From the NCBI RefSeq assembly GCF_004798865.1, contig NW_025336087.1, positions 9,150,263 to 9,214,262 on the forward strand: DNA of 64,000 nt, given 5' to 3'. The notes beneath the pieces are model-generated. The model was given only the letters and a program-made list of their open reading frames with translations, was not told the origin of the DNA and ran no database searches. Position 1 is the first letter of the stretch. Each line of letters begins with the position of its first letter. Source of the DNA: Varanus komodoensis (taxonomy: Eukaryota; Chordata; Lepidosauria; Squamata; Varanidae). The position numbers and the translations under genes were made by a program. This document shows positions 12,001 through 24,000 of this stretch, in pieces.

Positions 12001-15000
12001 AATCTGTCACTACCTCCATTTCTTCCCCATCTATTTGCCAGGAAGTGAGAGGACTGGATGCCATGATCTTAGTTTTCTTAATGTTGAGTTTCAAGCCAAC
12101 TTTTGCATTCTCCTCTTTCACCCGCATCAAGAGGCTCTTTAGTTCCTCTTCACTTTCTGCCATGGGAGTGGTATCATCTGCATATCTGAGGTTGTTGATA
12201 TTTCTCCCAGTGATCTTAATTCCAACTGGTGATTCATCTAGCCCCAGCTTTCTCACGATGTGCTCTGCATATAAGTTAAATAGGCAGGGCGACAGTATAC
12301 GGCCTTGCCGAACTTCTTTCTCAATTTTGAACCAATCAGTGGTTCCGTGTCCAGTTCTCACTGTTGCTTCTTGACCCACATACAGGTTTCTCAAGAGACA
12401 AATAAGATGGTCTGGTACTCCCATCTCTTTAAGAACTTGCCACAATTTGTTGTGATCCACACAATCAAAGGCTTTAGCATAGTCAAATNNNNNNNNNNNN
12501 NNNNNNNNNNNNNNNNNNNNNNNNNNNNNNNNNNNNNNNNNNNNNNNNNNNNNNNNNNNNNNNNNNNNNNNNNNNNNNNNNNNNNNNNGCCGAACTTCTT
12601 TCTCAATTTTGAACCAATCAGTGGTTCCGTGTCCAGTTCTCACTGTTGCTTCTTGACCCACATACAGGTTTCTCAAGAGACAAATAAGATGGTCTGGTAC
12701 TCCCATCTCTTTAAGAACTTGCCACAATTTGTTGTGATCCACACAATCAAAGGCTTTAGCATAGTCAATGAAGCAGAAGTAGATTATTTTTGGAACTCCC
12801 TAGCTTTCTCCATGATCCAGCTGATGTTGGCAATTTGATCTCTGGTTCCTCTCCCTCTTCGAAATCCTGCCTGTACTTCTGGTAGTTCTTGGTTCACATA
12901 CTCCTGGAGCCTAGCTTGTAGGATTTTGAGCATCACTTTGCTAGCATGTGAAATGAGTGCAATGGTGTGGTAATTTGAACATTCTTTGGCATTGCCCTTC
13001 TTTGGGATTGGAATGTAAACTTACCTTTTCCAATCCTGTGGCAACTGTTGAATTTTCCAAATTTGCTGGCATATTGAGTGTTGCACTTTTACTGCATCGT
13101 CTTTTAGGATTTTGAATAGCTCTGCTGGAATACTGTCGCCTCCACTAGTTTTGTTGTTGCTCAGACTTCCTAAGGCCCATTTGACTTCACATTCCAGGAT
13201 GTCTGGCTCGAGGTCAGTGGTTATTAGGGACGTTCAGCTCTTTCTTGTATAGTTCGTCTGTGTAATCTTGCCACCTCTTCTTAATCTCTTCTGCCGCTGT
13301 TAGGTCCCTGCCATTTTGGTCCTTTATCATGCCCATCTTTGCATGAAACGTTCCCTTCCTATCTCCAATTTTCTTGAAGAGATATCTTGTCCTCCCTACT
13401 CTATTGTTTTCCTCTATTTCTTTGCACTGTTCATTTAAGAAGGCATTCTTATCTCTTCTAGCTATTCTCTGGAATTCTGCATTCAATTGGGTGTATCTTT
13501 CCTTTTCTCCCTTCCCTTTCGCTTCCCTTCTTTCCTCAGCTATTTGTAAACCTTCCTCAGACAGCCATTTTGCTTTCTTGCATTTCTTTTTCTTTGGGAT
13601 GGTTTTAGTTGCTACCTCTTGTACAATGTTGCGAACCTCTGTCCAAAGTTCTTCAGGCACTCTGTCTATCAGATCTAATTTCTTTAATCTATTTGTCACC
13701 TCTACTGTATATTCATCAGGGATATGATTTAGGTCATACCTGAGTGACTAATGCTTTTCCCTACTTTTTTCAATTTAAGCCTAAATTTTGCAACAAGAAG
13801 CTCATGATCTGAGCCACAGTCAGCTCCTGGTCTAGTTTTTACTGACTGTATAGAGCTTCTCCATCTTTGGCTGCAGAGCACATAGTCAATCTGATTTCTG
13901 TGTTGACCATCTGGTGATGTCCATGTGTAGAGTTGTCTCTTGGGTTGTTGGAAAAGAGTGTTTGCTATGACCATTGTATTCTCTTGACAAAATTCTACCA
14001 GCCTGTGCCCTGCTTAATTTTGTACTCCAAGGCCAAACTTGCCTGTTATTCCGGTTATCTTTTGGCTTCCTACTTTAGCATTCCAATCCCCCATGATGAT
14101 AAGGACATCATTTTTGGAGTTAATTCTAGAAGGTGTTGTAGGCCTTCATAGAACTGGTCAACTTCAGCCTCTTCAGCACTAGTGGTTGGGGCATAGACTT
14201 GGACTATTGTGATGTTGAATGGTTTGCCTTGGATTTGAACTGAGATCATTCTGTCATTTTTGAGATTGTATCCCAGTACTGCTTTTCCTACTCTTTTATT
14301 GACTATGAAGGCTACTCCATTTCTTCTGAGGGATTCTTGCCTGCGGTACCTGATGGTCATCTGAATTAAATTCACCCATTCCTGTCCATTTTAGTTCACT
14401 GATTCCGAAGATGTCGATGTTCAGTCTTGTCATCTCTTGTTTGACCACATCCAGCGTGCCTTGATTCATGGATCTTACATTCCAGGTTCCTATGGAGTAT
14501 AGATCTTTGCAGCATCGGACTCTCCTTTCACCACCAGATACATCTGCAACTGAGTGTCCTTTCGGCTTTGACCCAGTCACTTCATTCTTTCTGGCACTAC
14601 TAGTACTAGCCCTCAGCTCTTCCCCAGTAGCATATTGGACACCTTCCGACCTGGGGGGCTCATCTTCCGGCATCATATCTTTTTGCCCTTTGGTACTGTC
14701 CGTGGGGTTTTCATGGCAAAGATACTGGAGTGGGTTGCCATTTCCTTCTCCAGTGGATCACATTTTGTCAGAGCTCTCTGCTATGACCTGCCCGTCTTGG
14801 GTGATCCTGCATGGCATAGCTCATAGCTTCATTGAGCTATGCAAGCCCCTTCGCCACGACAAGGCAGTGATCCATGAAGGGAAAACTAAACATACTGTCA
14901 CATTAAATTAAATACAAAGAAATTTTGTGTATAATTGCAGTTTATTCCTGAAGACTTTTGTCAGTTAACAATTTGGCCTAGTCTTAGGAAACTTCTGAAA

Positions 15001-18000
15001 TACATAGACATTATGGTGTATTTTTAACGAAGAATTGGCATTCTGTAGTGGTATTTGTATGCATTGTTTTTAATTGTAAAATGTTATGCCAAAGTCTGTG
15101 CTTTTATTTAATCCCTAAAGTGTGTTGCAGTGGGCGCACAGGGTTTGAAGAATCCCTGAAAGGTTTTTCATACAGTTTTTACTATCTTAGTGGTACTTTA
15201 GGTAACTCTTTTACGACCAACAAAGCAAGTTGTTTATAAAGCCTATGGTAGGAACAGCTAACAATTCATGTTAATACTAATTAATTTTGAGAGTAATTCT
15301 GTGGCACCATCTAGGAGGCCATAGGATACTTCAGCGTCCCAGGTTATAAACAGAACTTCAACCACAGAGCTGGAGATCTGTGCTCCATTCCCCCTCCTGC
15401 TGCCACAGCTGCCACAGAAAGAACTGTTGGCTGTTTCTCTGAGGTCAAGAAATCAACCTCGGAGAGGCAGCAAAGTAGACAGAGTGCCAAGAAGGGAGAA
15501 GACTGAGACAGGATGCAAGATATTCTGGCTTCATTCCCACTCCAGAGTGCATGGCTGGATGTTTAAAATTGGCCGTCTAGCTGAACTGCAGAGTGCTTCA
15601 GAGGCTCTCAAGTGTTGAGGGCACAATCAGTAGCACTGTGCTCTTAATGTTAAATGTAGGCCAGTATGACCCATTCATTAACCCACTGAGTTCTTTTGGA
15701 TTAACATAGCCTGCATGCAGAAGAGCAGTTTCATCTTTACCATGTTCAGTTAAAAGGATTGCATAGGAGATGTGAAACTTATCTGCCTGACCTGGAGAAC
15801 AACTGCCAGTTACATAAAACCTAAACATTTCTAAGTGCTGTACAGAGATTAAAAATAGGACTGTGCCTGCCTGCAGGTTACAATCTAAGAGACATCAAAT
15901 GGACTGGGAAAGGAAGAGAATGGCAGATAATTTCAGGTATCACATTTTAAAGTTACTGACCAAGATAGATTAAGACAATGGGTGGTTTTGCAGAGCAACA
16001 TAATGGCTGTATGTCCAATCAAAACTGCCTTTTAAGGGGACAAAGAATATTCCTTTTCCCCTGAAAAGGGGGATAGGGGAGCACTTTTGCACTTTCCACA
16101 GCACCTAAGGTCTCAAAAAATAAAAAGTGCAAACTTTGCATTATCCTAAGAATTGTCAAGGGAGAAAAGGTTGGGAATCTTGCTGGAATCACACCATCCC
16201 CTTTTCATGAGCAAACATCAGCAAACGATGCTTTAAAAATCACTTGCCTGCTGACAGATGTTAAGAGAATCCAAAGTGGGGATTTATTTGGGTCTCTTTG
16301 AAGAATTCCAGGATTGGTCCCTGCTGTACTTTGGCAGCAGGTATCCCCAGGATCTTGCCCCAGGTGATGCTTCTAATCCCTTCATTCACCCAAGTGGGAA
16401 TGTCCTCAGTTGTGTAGTGTGGCAAAAAAATTAAAAATAATGTGCAAAATAATGTGTGTGTGGGGAAATTACTTACATGGGTTCTGGTTAGCCATTTCAG
16501 GGACTGTCAGTGGCTATCAGAATGGGGATTGTGAAAGTCATCTGTCATACTGTCTTTCACTTTCTTTGGGAGGAAAATTTGAGGGGCAAAAAAGGGCTGT
16601 GGCTGCCAAAAGCTGTTCTTCCTCTCGGTGGGGAGGGAGAGACATCTTGGTCTTGCTTGAGCGTTCCCTGTGATCCTACCTGGAGGACTGTGGGGACAGA
16701 GGGAGCAAACAGTCCCTGGTGAAGTTCATCAGGTGCACTGCAGGCTCTGCATGAAATCTCCAGCACACCATGGCTTATTGTCAGTATGGATTGTCGTGAG
16801 GTGCAAACTCAGCCATTGTGTTCTAAATGAAGAAGTAAATTTGGCATAGCATCTTGTTTGCTCTTCCAGCTTTAATACAAGTAAAAGTAGTAAGACATCC
16901 TTCATTACAAATGTAAATCTAAGTCTATTAAAGCATTTTATAGAAAATGTGCCATAATTCTGGCAGTTCTGTAAAAACTTACAGTCGCTTGTCGTGCCTC
17001 TCTTTCAGACATTTGCAATGTTTAAAACATGGGGGGAGAGAATTTAAGTTTGCAAAATGAGAGAGATTATTCTCCCAATGCAAAGCAAATTGAGGTGTTG
17101 ATATTTGATATATGAAGTGTTTATTTTTAGTGTGTGTCTATGTGCAGTAATGTATACACTGCATTAAATCTATATGTTTAATTTAGAATAAATCACTCCA
17201 ATAATGCAATAGTGAAGCCTCCAGAAATGACCCCACAAGCTGCTGCTAAGGAGTTGGAAGAAGTGATGAAAAGAGTACGGGAAGCCCAGTCATTTATATC
17301 TGCTGCTATTGAGCCAGGTAGATATCCACTTGCATTGCAAGAAATAAATTTCTCTACAGGTGTGAATCCTGGTGTGTATTTAGACGAGCTATTTTTTTCT
17401 TTTCTTTCTTTTCTTTTTTATTTTTAGAAATAGATCAAGGCTATCCAGAGCAACAGCCAGTGGACTAAATACTTGATGATGTCTGACTGGTTTAGTTGTA
17501 GGTAATTTTTTACAAGCAATATGGTGCTGTTCAAGCATCTGATAGCACTGTTTTCTATTGTCAAAGTGCTAAGTATAGTGCTTTTAATTAGCCATCAAAC
17601 ATACCTATGAGATCTTTTTCCTAATCCCTTTCTCTTGTTGGCCATTTTTTCACTGCTTTTTCCTTTCTGTCCTTAAGTTTCTGTTGCTTCCACACCTCCT
17701 TCCTCTAGACCTCTCCTTTCAACTGTTTGCCTCTGGGCTCCTGTATCACTTCCCACTTGTGTTCAAATGTAGCATTCTTGGTTCAGTAAGCCTTGATTTG
17801 TTGGATTCAGGACAAAACACAACTTCAAATACTATTTCCCTCCACATACCCATCTCTTCTGTACCAGGCTTCAGAGGATACTTCCCAGCTTGTTAAACTA
17901 GTTTCTTGCAGTATCTGAACTCATGAGAAAGATATATAATAATCATCTCATGTTTTAGAGCCCTCTTGTGAAACTGGTAAATATTCATATCACAGATATC

Positions 18001-21000
18001 ATAGAAGTTTCTTTGAAAATGAGGGATATAGGTAGAGGTTCAAATATAACAACCCAAGTTATGGGCTGATCGAAGGCTCAAAAAAAAAAAAAATCTTCTG
18101 TGAAGATTGAAAGCTTCGGTTTTCCAGACTTAGGTGCATTACCTCTACACAGACCTCCATCTTCTTCCCTCCTCTTCACAGAAGCTGCTAGAAAGTGGAT
18201 GAAAATTGGTGATGTTAATCATTTAGCCAGTTTCAGAAGAGAACTCACAGACAAAAGAATATTACATCTAATGAAAACGGCTGAAATACCTAACTTGTTC
18301 ATTATTGAGTTTAAAAAAACTAATTAAAGAAAAAGTACCCTTTGTGTGCAGTTTTCTTAGCTATCTTACAAAGAAACTAGCATTTTTGGATCTTTGCTTT
18401 GTTTTCCTTGTTGTAAAAAGTATATGATAACCTTTGCAGCAAAGAATTGCTCAAAAATATCTGTAACTGTGTTAAAGGGAAAATGTAGTTTCTGTTCTTC
18501 CTTCATTTAACTGGGTAGAGTTCATCAAATCCATCTGAATTTAACAAACAGTTCTTGTGAAAAGCAGTGACCTTCAAGTAAACCATTGTTTGACTAACTT
18601 TGGAAAGAACTGAAGACAAAGAATGAGTCAGTCTACTACTTCATGTAGTAATTAGATATAAATACATTACTGAAACTGTGGTTAAAATGTGAATAGGGGT
18701 GGTGGAATCTGTTTTCCTGGCACAGTTCTGAAGTTACTGGTTTCCTCATAGGTTTAAAACATTCCCTAACCTTTTAGAGTTCTAAAAAAATGTAAACACT
18801 ACTTATTAGTGCTTTGACAATAAAATACAGTGCTAATGTGTGCATTTCTGCATAGTTTTTTCAAATTGCTATCATGGAACGTGTGCTTTTTCTCTGAAAT
18901 CAGTTTTACCAAACGTGTTTTAATCTTGTGCATTGTGGCAGCAACATAAATCCCATTCCTTATTTAGCTAGCTGTTTATAATTATCTGGTTTATGTGTAC
19001 TGCTGCAGGATGGCTGCACTCAGCGAATATATGCAATGACTTTCTTGGATGTTTCTGAAGGATTTTTGCAAAGAAGGAAGATGTGCAGAGAGTAGGCCCC
19101 TTGCAATATATGTGGTACATTCCACTTGTGCCAGATTGTTAGCTGGGATCTTTAAATATTCTGAGCTTACACTGCAAAGTCGTTTTTTCTCTCAGAGTCT
19201 GGAAAGAGCAGTGAAAGAAAAGCTGGTCGGTCGCGCTCGCATTCACGTTCAGAATCCAGGTCTAGTTCAAAATCTCGAAGGAAAAGATCACACTCAAAAC
19301 GCAGGTAATAGTCTCATGTATTAAAAAAATCCAAGAGCAGTAATTGATCCGTTCCTTCTGTGTTGTAAAGTAGGTTTTTGGGAATGATTAGCTAAGGGCA
19401 ATCAGATACTGTTGATAGGCTCATGAAATGATGCATCATTTGGCAGTATGATTTCTCAAGCCTAGATATCAGCTATAGGGAAACAATGTCAGGCAAACAG
19501 AGGCAGCTGAAGCCAAAACCATTAATCTTCTTGTCTAACTAGCAGCAAGTTTGCTTGCTTGTTGTTTGTTTGTTTATATATGTATACATGGATTTATAGG
19601 CCGCCTATATCTGCCAAGGCCTTCCTAGGAGGCAGTTTGGCAAATTTTCCTAGTTTCCATCACTAGTTTGGCAAGCTTTCACCAAAAAGTTTTGCTTTTG
19701 GAAAACTACATTTCCTTGTCTCCCTGTTCTCCATGGGGAAAAAAATAGGCATTTTCTTCTGAAAGCTGGGCTCTTGTACAAAGTGCTGACACTAACATCT
19801 CTACTGCTTTCTCCTAAACCCCACAGGTGAGAGAAAGAACTTCCATGCCCCCTTTCTTTTTTGCAGCAGAATATATAGTCTCTTTCCCTTCCTGTTTAGG
19901 TTAGAGATAGCAGCTGGGTGCAGTTGGCACTTCCTGCAGAAGCCTGGCTTGCAGGAAAAACAACTCTCTTTTTCCTTCACAGGTGACTGGACAGAAAGGA
20001 GAGGTTTTCCAAGTGGTTCCTTTGCAGAAGGGGCCATGCCTTGCTGCTGGTGGTTATTCCAAAAATCAGATGGGAAGGGAACAAGATGGCTTCTGCTAGT
20101 CCAGTTTGCAAAAAATGTCAGCAGTCACTAGTAGAAGCAACGGATTATCCCTTATTTCCTGCAGAGGGGTGCTAGGGAAGGGAGGTGGTTTCTTGTATCC
20201 CACTAAGCTTTTGTCAAAGCATCAGGAGTGGATCGCTGCTGCCATCTCCTGCAAAAGTCTAGCTTGCAGATCCTTTTCCCAGGAACAGGGAAGAAAAACA
20301 TCAGAAGACAAGCTGGATTTGGACAGCATGCTAAGCAAAGTGGGAGCAAACATTTTCAGTGCATGCAGTACACACAGCTTGCTTATGATAAGGCAGAAAT
20401 GTGGCCACTGTTTAATTCACAAGTCACATGGTATTATGTTCACATTTGTTGGACATTCATTTCATTATTTTATTCCTTCCTTACCTTTTACATGGTTTTG
20501 TTTTTATTGCTTCTAGCTTTGTAGCATTCCTCTTTAACCCCTACTCCTTGCCCTCAGATTTCACATCCAATCAGGCAACTATCAAACTGTTTAAGATCCT
20601 AATAGGGAATGACATTATTCATAATTTAAAATGGGCTTGTTTAAAATGAGTGTGCAATCCCAGTTGCCTATTTCCCATTTGAAGTGACAGGTACTTGTTT
20701 TTAGCCTGGGTTTCACATATTTACTGCTGTAAATATTTATTCATATTTACAGATGAATAAAAATGTAAAATGATACAATACAAGGAAATTAGAATAAGTG
20801 CAAGTGGTATATTTGGTGAAGTCGGAAGTGTTTGGAATCTCTCAGTGGGACAGCCATGTTACTCTGATAGTCTGTGACAGCAGAGCCTGTAACCAGAAAT
20901 ACAAAAATTGGTTGGTGGGAACTCACACTGTGACATTGGCCCCTTTACAAAGTTGCTACATACAAGGCAGATGCTGTTTTTTCAAACAGCTGTTGCAGTA

Positions 21001-24000
21001 AATAACAGCACTATGGAAGAGTCTGAGCATGTGCAGTGAGACTGTTTTGTGAAGGAACAGTTTTGACATGGTTTTTTCTTCTGCAGGGAAATCATTGGCT
21101 GAGGTACAAGAATGATTTGTGTGTAAATGGGTTTTTTTCCACCTGTGAAAAATAGCATTTTGACTGAGACCTTGTTGTGGAGTATTGTATAGTTTGCCGC
21201 TGGTAATGCATAAAGTGGTTTGGACCACAAATTACAGATTGCAATTTAGATCGGATGATTTTTAAATAAGCTTGATGAATGAATATAGAACGAAACATTT
21301 CTCTTCTACTGCTACAGGAGTAGGTCCCGTGATAGATCACGCTCTAGTCAGAAGGACAGGCTCAGATCCCGAAGTCCACTCAAAAAGCGATCAAAATCTA
21401 AAGAACGACGACGATCAAGAAGCCGTTCTCCTTCTCGGTGAGACTCTCATCGTTAAACTACTGGATTTTTTTTTTACAGCCATAGTCAAGCATTGAGAGA
21501 TGTTGGACAAAATTCTGATAGTGGATTTAGGGCTACAGTTTCATTATAGAATCGGGGTTGGCTTGTAGCCCTTGTGCACTTTTTAAATTTAATAACCGAT
21601 TTCTCCATAATGTGAGGGACAAGTCAGTTTACTAGATTTACAATGGTACCTTGGCTCACGAACACCTCAATTCATGACCGAATCGGGTCACAAACAGAAA
21701 TTTTGGAAAAATTTTGCCTCAGGTTGTGAACTCCGCATCGGGTGACAACCACGATCGCATCCATGTTCCCGCACAAACACGATTGCGATCGCGGCCATGT
21801 TCCGGCACAAACACAATTGTGATCGCGGCCATCTTCCCCGCTCGCAGTTGCAGACAGACTTGTGGTCACTTGCTGCAAAGCTTATTGAATAATGGGTCCA
21901 AAGAAAGTGCAGAGCAAGCATGGTGGTAAAAATAACGTGTGGAGCAGTAATGAAGGTGACAAGAACGTGCAGTTTTTTCGCCAAAATTGACCCTGCTGCT
22001 AAGAGACGAAGAGAGGAAACCCCAGAAAGAGATCTCCCCGATATCCTTATGGATGGGGACTCTTCCTCCAAACAGTAACCTCCCCCCAACCTAGGTGATT
22101 GTTCTCTACTCTACTGTACTTTGCTACTTTGTTGTTCTTTGTTGCAAATTTTTGTGTTTTAAAAAATATTTTCAGAATGGATTAACATCGAACCTTATGG
22201 GGTAATTTGACTTGGCTCACGACCAATTCAGGTCGTGACCAGGTGTCATGGAGCAGATTAAGTTCATGAGCCGAGGTACCACTCTACTACTACTAAGTAC
22301 TGTTTGTTACATTTCATCTGTTGGTCATTCTGAATGCTTGATTTGATGATGACTCTCAGTTATCAGGAAAGTTATGAATGAGTTAAATTAATAATTTTTC
22401 CCCACAGGGAGAAGAGGAAGCAAAGCAAAGAGAGGACCAGAGAAAAAGATAAGATTAGAGAAAAAGACCGAGAAAAAGAAAAAGAGAAAGACCGGGACAA
22501 AGATAGGGGCAGGGATAAGGAGAGAGGCAGGGACAGAGAGAGAGACAAGGAAAGGACCAAGGATCGAGACAAGGACAGAGTGAAAGACAAGGACAAGGAT
22601 AGAGAGAGGGACCGAGATAAGGAGAAAGAGAAGGAGAAAGAGAAAGTCACCGATGTAGAAAAAGAGAAGGCAGAGGATCAGGACAAAGAAGGGGAAAAGG
22701 GCAGGGACAAGGAAGGGGGCAAGGAGAAGGATGACAAAGAACAAGTAAAGGGAAAAGAGGAGGACAAAGAGAAAGACTCACAGAAAGAAAAAGATGGGGA
22801 GAAAAAGAGTGAAAAAGAGAGAGAAAAGGACAAGGAGGTTGAGAAGGTAAAAGACAAGGATAAAGACAGGGAACGAGAGAAAGAGAAGGAAAGAGATGAG
22901 AAGAAGAAGAAGGAGAAGCGGTCCAGAACACCACCTAGAAGCTACAGTGCTTCAAGAAGATCACGTAGTTCCAGCAGGTCTGTCTGTCTGATTTTATTGT
23001 TTACTTTTTTGTTTTGTTTTCCATTTTAAAATATAGTCAAAGTGTAGTATTCAAGCTAGCGTCTCACTAGTATTGAATGGAGATAAGTAGTCAATGGTTA
23101 GTGAAGCCTTTAGGTTGACATCAGATAGTAAATGATTAAAAATTGAAGTGATTAAAGAATGATGAATTGAAATCTGCTGTATTTGCCAGTGTCACCAAGT
23201 GTGGGGTGGTGCATTGCACTGACAGAGTGTCAGATCATTTCAAACATGACTTGCTACACTAGGATTTTGTAAAGGTGAGGGAGGTTGGCTGCGACTGACC
23301 CAGTGTTACTCAGTGAGCATTGTAGCCAAATGGGGCCTGGAGTTCCAGTCCAACACCAACCATTTGATTAGGCTTATTAGTTTGCTGCCATGCACCTCTG
23401 TTAAGCAGGGATGATACTCTATGTAAGTGTGGGTATTATGAAAATGTTAACTTAAAAAAAATCATACAAAGTCAGTACTCCATAGGTTATTTAACAGCCC
23501 CTGCACTAAATTAAATCACAGCAATCCCTCTTGATATGTGAACAGGCTCAAAATGCTCAGACACAGGTCTCCGCTCTTGCTTACCATACCTTCAGTTTCC
23601 AGTGTGCATGAGTGAGCATGTGTATCCAAAATGCCATTGCTGGTGCACAAGTGGAAGGTAACAGCAGGTCTGAGGGACACCTGCAGCTTGCAGAGTTCGC
23701 AGGGAGGGGGTTATTTATAAAATATCATAAGGGAGCGGAGGAATCAGGGCAGCCTAATGAGCACTGGGAATTCTTACTGGCCATGGGATTCAGAGTCACT
23801 CATGGGGGAGTGAAATGGAAGCTCAGGGTAGGGGCTGTGCCTGGCTGACTGACTGACTGAAACTAATTAGGGGAATTCCACACCTCAACTTTTTCTGGTA
23901 AGTTGCACTGTTGACATTGTATTGAATTTGACTGATCTCATTGTGTGAATCCTACAGAGATAGACGGAAGAGGAAGAGCCGAAGTCCCTCAAAGTCTCCT

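Noticed and set aside
11868-12838. Plus-strand open frames through the gap region
   Set aside because: Antisense of the BovB reverse transcriptase and partly bridging the N gap; no independent gene.
22372-22934. Long Ser/Leu/Phe-rich open frames on the minus strand
   Set aside because: They are the antisense of the purine-rich SREK1 Lys/Glu/Arg exon; composition alone keeps them open.
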